This document shows, piece after piece, positions 9,201-22,625 of a stretch of DNA of 64,000 nucleotides. The translations under genes and the position numbers were made by a program. Origin of the DNA: Galbula dea (lineage: Eukaryota; Chordata; Aves; Piciformes; Galbulidae); the NCBI GenBank assembly GCA_013399015.1, contig VWZX01001688.1, forward strand, positions 4,304,220 through 4,368,219, written 5' to 3'. The notes beneath the pieces were generated by a model. It worked only from the letters and a program-made list of their open reading frames with translations, did no database searches and had not been told where the DNA came from. Position 1 is the stretch's first letter; each line of letters starts with the position of its first letter.

Positions 9201-12200
9201 ATTGTTAAATTCTGTTCTGGATCACTTGCTCCCTTCTCCCTCATTAATTTTTACTTTCATAGTGTTTTATAAATAAGCTTTCTCCCAGTTTCAGATGCCA
9301 TTTTGCATTCACTGGATGTTCTTACATGTCTTCCAAGGGTGTTCCAGCTGGTTTCCATAGGCATTGTTGTGTAAGGGCTGGCCACAAATACTCAATATTT
9401 CCTCTTTTTTGGCTAACAGCCCTTTTTAGCCAGTTCTTGGGCAGCCTTTGCACACAGGTTACTATTGTTCCATGACACATTCCTTGAATATTCCATTCAA
9501 TCAGTGATTTTCCCTATAACTTCAAATTAAAAACATGTAATCATACAGACAGTTGCTCTCTCTGCCATGAAACTCAAACTCTTGTTTATTAATATAGCAG
9601 TAAGCTCAGAGATCTACAGTGAACACCATAACAGAAGTCATCTTTTAGGTGAGCTTTAGAGCTTGAATTTCTAGGTCAGTTGGCACAAAGCTGAAGGAAA
9701 AGTAGTAGTTTTAGGGGATCTGAAAGGTTGTGTTCTTCAGCTGCTCATGGAAATAAAAAATGAATGCTGGTTAATTGTAAGAGTTTTCCAGTAACACTGA
9801 AGTGGTCTCAAATGATGCAAACTCCTCACAGGGATGCTAAAGCAGAGAGAAAGGAAAGTATTCTATTGCAGTAATGTGGCAGGATGGTGTCTACCCAGGA
9901 GCAAGAAACCACCTCTACCAGGTCCTCATCCTGTCCTTCCTCCTTTGCACCACATAAACTCCAAAGAGAAAGAACAAAACAAAACAAGCCACGTGAACAG
10001 TGCTTGAGGTGTATTGAGTGAAATGCATTATTTTGCCTTTGTAAGGCAGTGAGATATTCTTTATGTTGTGCCTGGTTGTTGCATCTCTAAGACCCAAGAC
10101 TTGAATAAGCCACAAGGGCTGAAGGAAAAGCCCTGTAACTGTGAACCCTGTTGCCAGAGGGCCAGTGTGTGCCAGTGCCTTCTGCCAGAGGGGCAGAGGG
10201 AGAGCACAGCCTCTGCCTTAGTGAAACACGGAGGCTGGATGATGCTGGAGCTGAGCTGGGTGCTGGCCTGTGAGATGGAGCAGCTGGGATGGAGGCACAG
10301 GTGTTTTTGGCTCTGCAAGAGAAACAGTAATTAACCTCCACAGAGGGGTAGGGCAGGTACCTGGGACTAGTAATTTTCTCTAACTCTTGCAGCAAAATTT
10401 ACCTGAGCTCATTTGTCAAGCTTTGAGTCCTTAAATCTATAACTCTAATTAATTAAGAATCTCTAATTACCCCAAAATGGTGCTCTATATTTAAGGCTAA
10501 GGTGTGGTGAAATCCAGAGAAAAAAAATGAGAGAAGGTGGAGGATGCTTAGAGCTGGGGACGCCATGAAATTGTGTATTTTCAGAGATCAAGATGCTTAT
10601 AGACACAAAGGATGTCAAATGGCTAAATGTGTTAGTGAGACCTAGGGCAGGTCCTAAACTCCCAGAAGCCACTGTTCAGTATTTGTCCTAAGAAAGCAAT
10701 GACCATCAAACCTTTCAGCAGCAGGTTCTCAAGCTGAAGACTCAAAGCTGAGTAAACTTTAGGATTTAAGTCCAAATCTGAGTATTTTCTGTACCAGAAG
10801 CACATTGGATGAGACTCTATTTCTGTACAACCTCAAACAAGAAACCCCAGTGTTGAAAACATCAGCACATATGGGTTCTGTCTGTGCCCTCACAAGAGGA
10901 AAACACCCTTTCACAGTTGAGGTCTTAGTACACTGTAAAAATTGATCACTTTTAACTAGGCTTTAACCAGTTAAGGTGACTCAAGCAAAAATGCAATGTG
11001 GATAGAGGCGTTACTTAGAGCTACCGTTTTTGCCTTACTGCAGAGGCTGCTGTTTTCCAGACCTCACACACAAGCTTCTAGAAGCCCAGGTGAAAGCACT
11101 TTTTGCAGCTGGGCTCTGAGGTCACCTGATTAAGTGAGGGGATCAGCTGGTTTATGGGCTGATTGACTTCAAATGTGCAGCAGCCATGAGCCTGTAATAC
11201 TTCTGAGTCCTTTTGGGCTGAGCATCTTTGAGACTTGCCAGCACGATTGCCTTATAGTCAAGGTAAGGTTTCTCCTTGGTTTTCTGTGGGTGCCTGGTAA
11301 GGGTGTACAGAGCCTGTAGCTGGAACATCTGCATGTGTATGAGGTCGTTGTGAAAATGTTAAAGGAGGAGAAAAATTATGCATGCTTGTAGGAAAGCTGT
11401 AAGGACTCTCCTGCAGAGCCTCAAGTACTGTTTTCTAGCTCCAATAGTAGGAAATCTTTGTATTGTCTGGCAAATAAACGCTTGTATTTAGTGGCTTTGT
11501 CTGCTGGAAGATAAAAGTTGATAAGATCCTGGTAAGGCTGTTGTGAGCTGCTTCTGTTAACTTCCCTGCAGAAACTATTTCCAGGTATTTGCTCTAAAAA
11601 CCTGCTAGACTAGAGGAAGGACTCAGAGTGACCAGTGATCTTTTGTTGATCTTTGCGTGGTATTTTTCAGGACTTGGGTGATTGTGGTACTAAAAAGCAA
11701 CATAGATGTAGCTAAAATATTTTATATTTGCTGGTAAGGTACAGCATTGCAAATTGCATCAGGTAAAGATGAGAATGAGCGAGGTGCTAGCTAAAAAGGT
11801 GAGAGAAATGTGTTAAATCCATTATGGGATTTCCATTAGTTTTTCTCATGTAGCTTTTGATATAAGAGACAAAAGAAAAAAAGCATGATAGGCTGTTTAG
11901 ATTGCTTCAAAGGGCACTGCTTGCCTGGCTTGGTCAGGACATGGGACATGTTGTTCCTTGCCACTTTCCTGAAAGCCAAGAGGTTCTCACTTTGGAAGGC
12001 TTTTTGCCCTCTGAGCAGTGATGCACAGTGGTACTCAGAACCCTCTGCACATGGGGACCTGGGCCCTACCTTGGCCCCTGTGTATGCTGCTGCAAGTGGG
12101 CCCTGTTTGGGCACCCTGTGGGTGCTGACTCATGGTGGGGGGACACCTCCTGAACCACTGCCTGCCTCCCAGCACCTGGCTTGCTCTGGAGGTCTCCCAG

Positions 12201-15200
12201 CCAGTGCTGAGCAGGCCCCAGCCTGTTTGGGCTCGAGATCTAAGGAGATCACAGCCGGGGCCAGGGGTGATATGGCCCCAGGCCATCATCTTGCATAAAC
12301 CCCATAAATTTACGTAATGTGTTTTACAAGATTAAACTGAGGAAACTTTTTTTTTTTGCATAAAGGGGAAGAAAATAGGTGAAAGGGCTTTACCAAAATG
12401 GGATATCAGAAACCTGTGGTTTCCAAAATGACAATGTCAGTAATTGAGTTTGACACAATTCCAAGGGTGATTATCTAATTTGGAAATCTGTCATAGTGTA
12501 CTTGGGGAAAACAACAATCCAGAGGTAGGACCGTAAACAGAAAGCAAATATTGGAGCAGTAATAGAGAAACTCATCCCTTTTGAATGAGCTGCTTCTCCA
12601 AACCTGTTGGATAGTGTGTGTAGGAGAAAACTCTCCTTCTGCAGCAGGGTAGTGATGTGGAGAGGGTTGCCAGAGCTTGTCAAGTCACAAACTCAAGGTG
12701 TTCTTGATTTGCTCAATTACAGTGGCAGGCTTGGATGCTAATGCAAAGGTCAGTAAATGGTCTGTGGTCTCTAGAAATGCACCTCACCTGCATTCTTGGT
12801 CAGTGGTGGTTCAAGGAGTGAGTGGATTTCATGTAGAAGCCATCACATGGGTCAGTCTGTTGGTGACTTGTTGCTTAGCTATATATGCCTCCTTCACTGG
12901 ATTTACTGCTTCCCTTGGGGCTAAATCCTGCACCAGTTCTTTAGTGGAAAAATATGTGATATGTGGAGGTGAGGGGGGGGAAAAAAATCCAGGAAATTGC
13001 AAAGCTTGAACATTGTCTGTGCTGCAAAACATTAGGAAATGCTGGCTGGTGCTTGTGAAAGTCTGATAAATATCCCAGAGTGTAGCTATGGCCACGGACC
13101 TCAGCCACAGCTGCTGCATCCAAAAAAAAAGATATGTGAAATTTGTCACTTTTGGGAGTGTAGAAGGCAAAATAAATAAATAAATGTCCCTGCTGGTTGT
13201 ATGTAAATGTAGGCTTGGAAAAGCAGTCATCTGCTCCCTAAACAGTGTGAAATTTGAGGGTACATGAGGCCTCTGGACTGCAATAGGGCAGGTGCACACC
13301 TCCCTGTCTGGGAATGGGGTGGTCAGGATGGGCAGCAGAGCTAGCTGGTAGTTATTTTAACTGTTGCTTAAGGAATTGGCTATGATTTTAATAGCTGGTT
13401 TAACTGAACCAAACAAACTGCTTCCAGCACAACCCTGTACTTGCAGGTGATGAAGAGACTTGAATGAGAGACAGTATTGGATTTCCTGAGAGGCTTTGTT
13501 TTAGCAGGGTTTGGTTTACTAATCCCTCACTCAGCCACTCCCTACAGGACTTCCAAAGTTGTGGTCTTCAGCTTTTCCCTAGGACTTGGCAATGGCATCC
13601 CTGGCTATGCCTGTGTCAATGGGAGCATTCATCTGTGCAGAGGGAAGGGTAGTGGCAGCTGCCTGCTCTGGATGCAGGAGATATGAATTTGTATCCTGGT
13701 GAAGTGAACTGCGTCTGAAGTATATATGGTCAGATCAGACGTGTTTAGGGCCCCTGACAGATTCTGAAATAAATAGCAGTGAAATACTCAAGCACTTTGC
13801 AGATCAAGAAGATGCATCTGAAAAGACAAATAGCTGCTTCCCATAGGAGAGTTGTGAGAGATGTGAATCGTCTGGCACTGTGGACAGGGAAATCTATACT
13901 GTGATCGTGGCCAGTATAAAGTGGTTGTAGTAGGAATTAGACTTGTCTGGTGAAAAATTTGAACTTCAAAAATTTTTTGCTTTTTCTTCCCTTTCACTTT
14001 CCCATCTCCTATTAAATAAGCCTCATAGAACTACTAGTTGTGGAACAGGAAACCTCCTGCCTTCTACCAGGGTTCAAACCTAAGCACAGGAAAAAGAGAA
14101 AGAAAGATGGCAGTTGAAAGAGAGGATTGTATAGAGAAGTAGCTCCCTGTCTGTGGTAAGATGGCTAGTTTAACTTGCAGCAGTCTGTGTCTCTGTATGT
14201 TTTTCTGCTTCATTCTTCCCTGGGGTTTATATTCTTTCCTTTTTTCCAGTGTGTCCCTTCACAGAATTAGAGTGGGCTGTGTGGTAGTGCTGCTGTTGCT
14301 AGGAGGACACAAGAAAAGCTGATTCTTCTTGTGCTTCCTACATGCGGTTCCCTTGGACCCTAAATATGGCCTGTATCAGTGTGTTTAAGGATATCAACAC
14401 ACCTTCTACTCAGAAAAGTGGAAATGGTTATTATGTGATGTGCTGGAGCTGGGATGCAGTGGAATATCCTCTTTTGGGAGTTTAATGAGCCACATTACAA
14501 CAACAAGTCAAGCAAACCTGTCTGTGCTGCTGATGGGTGTAACAGCTGATTCCTGAAGCTGGTGATTTGATGTCTGTCTGCTAAAAATCTATTTAGGTGG
14601 CTCTTGTGTCCTGTGCTGGTTGCTGAGGTTTGGAAGACTATCATATGCAGGCAGTTTTGGGAATGTCCCACATAGTTTAGACAACAGAAGTTGTGTTTCC
14701 CAGCTTATCCAAAAGAGCAGTCTGAAGGAAAGAAGGGTCTTGTGTTTGAGGAAGGAACCCGAAATGAAGCCTGAACTGGGCAAACAATGGAAAGAACTAA
14801 ACTTCGTTGTCTCTTTTTTAAATCACAGTGAAAGGAGAGTTTTCCCTCTGGCATGCATTAGCTGACCTTTACAAGGGAAAGGTGTCAAAGAATGTACACC
14901 TTCTCAAAAATATTATCTTAAAAAAAACCCCAAGGCCCCAGACTCTTTCTTCCATAAGTGTTAAAATCCAGAGCTACCAGGCAGGTAGGAAATTTGCATC
15001 CCTGGGAAGGGAAGATGCTGAGGGTGAAATATGCAACTTCTCTTCCAGGCTGTGCTGACTACAGCCTAGCTGCAGTGGGGCTGTGGCAGTACATGCCGAG
15101 GGGAGACTTCCCGTGAGCACATGAGGAGCATATGAGCATTTATGGTGAGTCACTGCTGGGCTAAAACACTGCCTAGCAATGCTGCTGGGCTGAACCATTT

Positions 15201-16142
15201 TGTAAGCCTCTGCAGTATGGAGGTTATTTTTCCTGTTACTTCTCTTGGCAGCACTAACTTGTTGTGACAGTGATGTTGCTGGCTGCTGCTATTAATCCAG
15301 CCTTCTTGGAGATGCAAAAATCATGCTGTATCTGGGGCGAGATGCACAGTCAGATTAATCTCTGCTCTGTAGTTAGCTGTTCTGAGTCATGTCAAAATAT
15401 GATAGCCCTTGTGTGCAAGGGTTATAAACTGGGGAGGGGTGTGACTGGAAGCCCATTTTTCATTGCAGTCCAGTGCTGGACCACATCACCTAATCATACA
15501 AGAGGGTCACTTGTCTCAGCATACCTCTGACTTTTTTCCATGCAGTCATGCATTTCTGATCTATGCTTCAACTTCCTGCCTCATCAATGCAGCCCTTATC
15601 TAACCCTTAGCATCTTTGCAGACTTACCAAAGCACAGCTTCTCATCATCAGAGATGTGCTGGGGAAAATGCTGGCTTTCTTGGGGAGCTTTGTGTTAAGC
15701 GGCAGAAGGAACCAGACAGAAGCTCATGCCTTGTTCTTGCTCTCCCAGTAGTGGTGGAACCAAGACACTGTGCTCTCTGAACCCCATCACTCCACACAGT
15801 GTCCTCGACTGAGTTTTACTCCCTGCCCTTGTTGGGAGAAAGTGACCATGTGTGCAGCAGGCAGGTGACCTGCATCCTCTCCTCGAAGCATCAGTGGAGT
15901 TTCTCATGTGCCACAACAGGGAGCTCATTAATGATGACCCTGTATGAGGTCTGCAGATAAGGGGTGTGGGCTGCCTGGCACAGATTGCTCTGCATATGAT
16001 TATTTCCACATACTCCCCATCAAAACAGCTACACTTTCTGCTTGAGCTCCTCTTCCAGCTCTTGGCACTGAGAGTGGTTGAGATGGGTGTGGGACGACGA
16101 ACACACACACCCACTCTTCTGTTTCAAGTCTGCATATAAAGA
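6266..16142. other. Intergenic sequence downstream of TFAP2C, no gene seen
   Basis: About 9.9 kb with only chance reading frames (longest 145 codons at 6508-6945, containing a poly-F run from a T tract). GC-richer patches lie at about 10100-10320 and 12000-12290, but they are CpG-poor and not promoters. Small motifs worth noting are three TAATTA cores at 10446-10469 and a TTACGTAA palindrome at 12310-12317. No repeat family recognised. Confidence 0.7.
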
Positions 16143-16455
16143 GAATCATAAATTGTTTGAGTTGGAAAAGACTTTTAAGCTGGTTACATCCAACTGTTAA
16201 CCCAGTACTTCCAGGTCACCACTGACCCATGTCCCTCAACACCACATCTAGGTGTTTTTTAAATCCCTCCAATGATATTGATTCCTGCACTTTCCTGGGC
16301 AGCCTGTTCTAGGACTTGTCAACCCTTTGGAGGATATTTTTCCTAATATCCAACCTAAACCTCGTCAGGTGCAACTTGATACTGTTTCATCTTGTGCTAT
16401 CAACTTGTGCTTTCAGTTGTTACTGCACCCACACAGCCATGTAGGGGCAGTCTGT
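16143..16455 (-). mobile_element. CR1 LINE fragment, 3' end, old
   Basis: On the minus strand this is a truncated tail of the avian CR1 non-LTR retrotransposon. The + strand starts with the degenerate terminal motif (GAATCATAAATTG) and the GTTGGAAAAGACTTTTAAG signature, then continues through GGCAGCCTGTTCTAGGACTTG and CCTAATATCCAACCTAAACC to a TTTCATCTTGTGCTATCA stretch, all recognisable CR1 3' sequence. Divergence is high and no reverse transcriptase frame remains. The left edge is clear; the right edge is approximate. Confidence 0.85.
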
Positions 16456-17240
16456 GCCCCACAGAACAAAAAGCAAGGAGAAGTTTTGATAGTTTTGGGC
16501 TATACTTTGCCTTCCAATTTGAGAGATTCCCTCACTGGAGAGATGGAGGCTTTCTTTGTGGCTCCTCAAAGTCTGTATTTCACTTGCTGTATGGAGTGAC
16601 TATGCTCATGCACTGGTTGTGGGGCTTGCAGGGGTCTAGGTGAGGACCTGCCCTATGCCAGTTCCATCTGGTTCCCCAGTTGTCCCATGGCAGCCACAGC
16701 TGAGTCTGTCAGTGATCCTGGGGGTGTCCCAGTGAAAATGTGTGTAGGAAAGAGCAAAATACTTCCCAGGAGTGAGAGGAAAGCTGTGAGAAACAGCCCT
16801 GCCATCTCCACGAGGTGCTCAAGCAGTGATCTCCTGTGGGCTGTGTAGAACTTGCGTGGGAATAGTGTTGAGGGGAAAGTGGTGCAGGGGGGAACCCCTG
16901 TTCCCAAACCCTCTCTGCTGCTGGGGACAGTGGGTGGGAGGTAGCTGAGCTGGAAATGAAGGACTGAGGTTGAGACTGGGAATAAGAGAGAGGTGATGTT
17001 TTGTCTTTGCTTCTTATCCTCCAAACCGAAATGAATGGGCAATACATTCAGTTGATTTTCCTCAAATCAAGCCTGTGTTGCTTGTGGCTATAAGTGGTAA
17101 GGGTTCTGCCTATTTTTTTATCTTGGCCTGAGAAATTTTTCATCTTACTTCCTCTCCTGTTGAGGAGGGGAGTGACATCTGCTGGGTGGGAGTCTGGCTG
17201 CAGTCCAAGGTCAACTACTGCACTTACACAACACAGTTTT
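16456..17240. other. Spacer between two CR1 fragments
   Basis: No gene seen. The minus-strand frames at 16653-17047 overlap in two registers without any family similarity. The last part (17161-17217) resembles a dispersed avian repeat I half recognise (see findings). Confidence 0.55.
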
Positions 17241-17436
17241 CATAGAATCATAGAATTGCCAGAGTAGGAAGGAACCTTAAAGATATCTAGTTCCAACCCC
17301 ACTGCCATGAGCAGGGTCACTTCTCTCTAAATTGGGTTGCCCAGAGCCCATCCAGCCTAGCCTTAAAAACTTCCAGGAATGGGGCTTCCACAACCTCTCT
17401 GGGCAACTTGTTCTAGCGTATCAGTTTTCACCCAAC
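17241..17436 (-). mobile_element. CR1 LINE fragment, 3' end
   Basis: The + strand starts CATAGAATCATAGAAT, two copies of the CR1 terminal 8-mer in reverse. It continues GGAAGGAACCTTAAAGAT, CTAGTTCCAACCCC, CATCCAGCCTAGCCTTAAA and CTTCCACAACCTCTCTGGGC. It is 5' truncated to about 200 bp and non-coding. The far edge is approximate. Confidence 0.9.
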
Positions 17437-20400
17437 ACTTACACTATATCCTTACTTCCTTTTATCACAAACTTCCCTTCTTTCTTTGTTGTAAACTTGA
17501 ACTGCACATACCTCTATCTCACCAGGAACCCACCAGATCAATTCTTTAGTCACTCAGTGGGGAGTATCACTGCTGAAACAGGCCATGTTTCAGGCTCTGG
17601 ATTTCCTGGGCTAGAAGGATTACAAAAGCTCATTGTAATCTCCTACAGGCTAACTACACATTTCCTCAAAACTGTGAGCCAATATACTCAGAAATGTTAG
17701 CAATAGCTAAAATTCTGCACTTACAAGTATTAATGTTAATTAGGACTTCTGTATATGCTTATGATGGCTCCATATGAAACTGCAGAAAACTGTGTGAGCT
17801 ACAAATGCACACTGCAGTGCCAGCTCTGCATGCACAGGTCTGAATACTTTGTTTCGTTCTCAAGATGTGCATAAAACTCCTTCTTTTCTTGGTTTTACTG
17901 TAACTGACAAAGCTGCCTGACTAAAGTAGTTCTGAGAAGCACTTCAGAAATCTAGTGCTTCAGATTTCACTGTGGATTTTTGGCTTCAAAGTGATTTTGT
18001 TATGTCCCCAGAGCCTGGTTAAATCCTTAGTTATAATGATTGCACACTGAAGGGTGCTGTTACATAGAAATGCTGTCCCATAATGGCTTCGTTGCTGTGG
18101 AAAATCCGATGTTATTTGGTCATTCCCTACGAGTTCCCTAAGCCATCAAGACATTTGCCTCAAGGCTACAAACACAAAGCTACAGGCAAAACCCTCTGGA
18201 CATAATGAGTGGGCATTTATGCAGAACTAAAAACTGGAACAGCTGAGCAGTAGATCTATGAATAGCAAGCATGCCTCTAAGCACAAAAGACATCATTCTG
18301 GAATAAAAGGGTTTATAATGGTTCTGACATCTTGTATGTCAAGATCATGCTACGTTGTTGTAACTTTTTTTTTTCATGTTTGTTTGTTTGAGCCACGTTC
18401 CTTAAGTAAGGTTTGAGTAATTAAAGGGTGTGAAGGAAACCCTATAGTTTTGATAAGAACAAAAATTGGGCAAATGACACTTTTGGCAAGATCCATCATT
18501 TTGATCATGCTTGCTAGGGAACAAGCTTATTTCTCTTCTGCTGTTAGTATCCCCGGTTCCACCCTTCAGGATTTCTTGGGGCTCTCTCTTGTATCAGCAG
18601 CTCTAAAAGGCTCGAATCTAATATTAGCTCAGAAGTGTCTTCTGATGAAAATGCAAAGGTTGGACTAACCATAAACTACAGGGTCAGGGAGTCGGGCAAT
18701 ACAAAGGAGGGAAATACAATTCAGAGTGATTTGGATTAACAGGGAGCTGGAGGAACTTATGTTGAGAAATGTACTGCAGCAAGGTTGCAAGCCTTTGTAA
18801 ATCATCTATAGGCACTTCTAGCTACATGGCAAGAACAAGATGGGAAGAGATGTGTAGCTCTTACACCAGGAGCACAATAAAAACCCAAACAGAGTAGAAA
18901 TTAGAGCAGGAGCTACAATATAGAAATATCCTAGAGGAAAAACAACAGGGGAAAGGGAATATAAAAATAAACAAAGATGAAAAATTTATGTTCTATGTGT
19001 CTGCATCCTCATGTATCTGATCAGTTTGAGATGTTTTCAACTTCCAAGATGGTGTGGGTCTTCGGAGAAGTTTTTTTGGCTTATTTTCCAACCCGTGTGC
19101 TAATGTACTGTGGGATTGTGGAAGGGCCCCATCAGCCCTTTGTGAGTGGGAAAATGTACAAGTTCAAAGATGTTTTGCAATCCCTGCAAAGTAGTTTGGG
19201 CCTTGCAAAACCATCGTTTGTAGAGATGAGCAGAGCCCTGGTACTGTGAAGTTCCTACAGGGAAACGTGACAAAGGGATTAGGTGCTAGTCTCTGACCTG
19301 CTATGATTGGATGACTGTTTACACTGCAGACTGTAATGCAGCATGGAGCTACCTGAGCTGGTTTTGACTAGTTTATTGGCAAAATAACCTAACTCTGCAC
19401 TTTGGGGCACAGGAAGCAAATTTCCCTTCCACCAGCAGACTAAGTTAACCCATGCAGAGATCAATGCTAGAGTTCAGTTTTCTGTTGAGTATTTTGGCAG
19501 AAGACTGTAGCCTACAATGCAGCTGTGCATCCCATCTCCTTATGTCCCAATGGCCAAATGGCCACAAGCAAACTATTTCCCTTCTTGACATGTACCCTTC
19601 TTTTCAATGAAACCAGAATATCATGCCTATTTTGCATGCTCACCCTGAGGGAGGTAGATTCTGAACAGCAAGATGCTCAGATACAGAAGGATGTTACTCA
19701 GGTTGCTTAGGAAGGCAAAGGGATTAATTTCATTCTCCCTCCATCTTCTCCCTGACAACTTTTCCTGCCTGGGAACAGACTCCTGAGGCCCTGCTGGGAG
19801 AACGACAGCTCTGCCCTGCTGGTTAGTGATGGCTCTGTAGTCACTCTTGAGGGACTAACAGATGGGCAGCATGGAAGTATAGGGATGGAACTGTTCCCTT
19901 CATAAAATGCTAAGTTCAACCCAAGGATTTCTACTTTGTCAGAGTGACACTGGCTGCAGTTGTATGAAGGCAAGATTATGTTGGAAACCTGTCCCCAGCG
20001 TCTACTGCAGTGAAAGGTTCTGCCACACCAACTGTGACAGTCTGGTCATGGAGCCAGATTTTGTTTTGCTGTGTGTCTGACAGCTGTATTTCAGGCAAAG
20101 ATTTTCATTTTTCTCTTTGGAAAGCATCTTCTACTGTTGTATGCTTTAGTACCATCTCATTCTCTGTATGAATGAGTGTTTGGCAGAGATGATGTGATTT
20201 GGCAAAGAGGGATCTCAGCTGATGGGAGACCAAAATCTACTTCAGTTATTTGGATGTTCAGTCTTTTGTTTGAATGGAGATGTGTATTCTTGGCTATTAA
20301 ACATATAAACAGTTATAAGTGAAAATAAGGCATTAAAATACCTGTATTTTTTATACCAGCAAGTGAATGCTGAAACACAAGATGCATAGTGATAGCAAAA

Positions 20401-22434
20401 CTAGAAAGACTATTGCATGCTGGAGGTCCTTGATCCTCCATCATCTGTCTCCTAGCACACGCAAGACGAATAGAGAGACTGGTAGTAATCTCCTGCTGTG
20501 GTTGTATATCATCCATCACTAGAGGCCCATGAAAAGTAACAGAAGAAAATGCATGAGCAAGAGTAAATCCCTTCAGGTTTGTGTACAAAGAAGAGAGACT
20601 GTAGTCTGGTGTCTGATCCCACATCTACACCAGGTTTCTCTTGACTTCCTGAGACCTGACTAGTTTTTTACCCACATTTCAAGCCAGTTTATGTGTAATT
20701 GCCCCTAGAAGCTGCTAGCTCTGTTGCTTGGAAGGGCATGAGAATTACTGCTTTCTCATGCAATAAAACTCTTCCAAATAGTGAAGGAATTCTGTTCACA
20801 AATCCTCTCCCTTATCAACTCTCCCATGTACAAACTGTGTAATAGCAATGTAGCTTGAACAGCACTGAAAGCTTATTTGCTTTGTGATTTGTGGTCGGAT
20901 CATTGCATTTCAGCATTTACTGACGAAAGGAAATTACTAACAAGACACTGGTATTTACATTAATTGTGGCTTTGGGAAGATAGTCCAAAGAAAATTATGT
21001 TAAAGCCAGTTATTATGTGTCTCCCTAACAATTAGAATGAAACCCAAAGTTTATACAACAAAAGTTGATCTCAAACAGATTTTAGCTGCTACTTAGTATT
21101 TTCCCTTTCTAGAGCTTGTGTGGAAAAGGGGATTTCCCTTTGTTTTTTTCTTCTTCTTCTCCCTTTCTTCTGTCCACCATAAAAAACCAGCATAAAGAAC
21201 ATGGCTTGAAAGATAGCATGTATGTTACTGCAGGAGAAACTTCTTATTTACACCAAGCAGGATATCAACTTCTAAGGAGGCCTAGTGGAGAGACTCAGTT
21301 GCCACACATGACACACTCTAAATGGCAAGGTGTCCTCACTTAAACCCACCGATCTTCATGGTTAAACCTAAACAGTCTTGTGCAACTCTGTAGGTTAAAT
21401 GGAGGTTTGGCTCCAGAATCTTTCAAAGTATTCCAGGTACTTTCATGCATGTCCCACTAGATAGCTTTGTGAGTGTCCCCAGACCATGCTTCTACTCCTG
21501 TTTGAGCCTTTCCTGGACACCAATGTTTTTTATAATGTTAGATGTATGATAAGTAATTTAAGGTTTCTTGGGACGACTCACTTGCCAGCATAGTAGATCT
21601 GAGAAACAAACACAGATGTGAGGTTTAAATTCTCCTTTGGCATGAAACACTGCTGGGACTCTTCGTGCTGTAAACCACAAACTATGCTTGATGTAGACTA
21701 GTAACACTACGCTTTTTTTTTTTAGCTTCATGTTTAGCTTCTGACTTTATGGGTGAGCAGGGATTCATACGTCTTGCTCTTTCTCCAGACATTGGTCCTG
21801 TTTGTACCTCCAAACCAATGGTGGGATTTGTTTCATCAAGCTCTAGGTGTCCAGCCTGAGCTTCTTGTGGAGGCTTCATTCATAGTGAAAAATACAGGCA
21901 CTTCTGAAGTATGATTTGTCTGACTTACTGTCAATGTCTATTTTAGGGACATGCATTAAAGTAAGGTGAAATTAAGTCCTTCCCCAGAATTCTTCTTTAA
22001 GAAGGGGGATTTTGAATGCTGTGGGGAGGCAGTCTGGGCTCTCTTTCCTTGGATGACCCTGTTACCAGACTTTACCCTTACATCACTCCACAAGTCCTAA
22101 GCAGATCCAGGCACAGGAATGTATGTTCTGGCACACAGCTGCATGGGGCGGGTATGTAGACATGTTCATACTGACCTTGTTTTGGGGTTATCCTCCTCAC
22201 CCCTCAGCTCATGAAAGTGGTCACCACTGTTTGATATGTCTGGCCACCAAAAAGCTGCAGACAGCAAGTGTAACTGGTTTTAATTATTAAGGCATAATTT
22301 AGGTCTTCATGTTTATAGGATAATTGTTTCTTTTTTAATATAATTTAAACTTCGCAATACATGAAACAGGCCTGAACCTGTGGATGGAGTGCTGGAAACT
22401 GTCTAAGAAGATTAAGGTCTCTTAATTGATTTCA

Positions 22435-22625
22435 CATAAACAGGTGTGACTGAATTCACCAGAAGAAGGTTAAGACTAAATGTATTCTGCTAATTACGCA
22501 AAAACTGCCACAGTGCGTGCTCAGTTGAGCAATTGCCTTCCCTTTGCAAGTGGGATCATTCCTCAGCTGTATGTCAAATGGGAAAATTGACATTTCCTAA
22601 GCAAATGAGCCAACCTGTCATACAC
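22435..22625. promoter_or_regulatory. Candidate regulatory block
   Basis: Dense in recognisable sites: a T-box-like AGGTGTGA (22442-22449), a C/EBP or PAR-bZIP ATTACGCAA (22493-22501), a second CpG in GTGCGTGC, and an inverted repeat TGTCAA...TTGACA (22572-22592). Retained CpGs in AT-rich avian intergenic DNA suggest constraint. No conservation data are available here. Confidence 0.25.

Noticed and set aside
10068..10395. GC-richer patch with frames on both strands, considered as an exon or CpG island
   Set aside because: CpG-depleted, no splice-bounded frame, no known domain.
12829..13299. 156-codon minus-strand frame, the longest in the window
   Set aside because: Low-information composition, no recognisable family, and no splice or promoter context. 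AT-rich intergenic DNA of this length yields such frames by chance.
15695..16114. 139-codon minus-strand frame
   Set aside because: Cysteine- and serine-rich chance translation with no domain, ending just short of a CR1 fragment.
16653..17047. Two overlapping minus-strand frames (129 and 112 codons)
   Set aside because: Two registers of the same GC-richer DNA open together, a composition effect rather than a gene.
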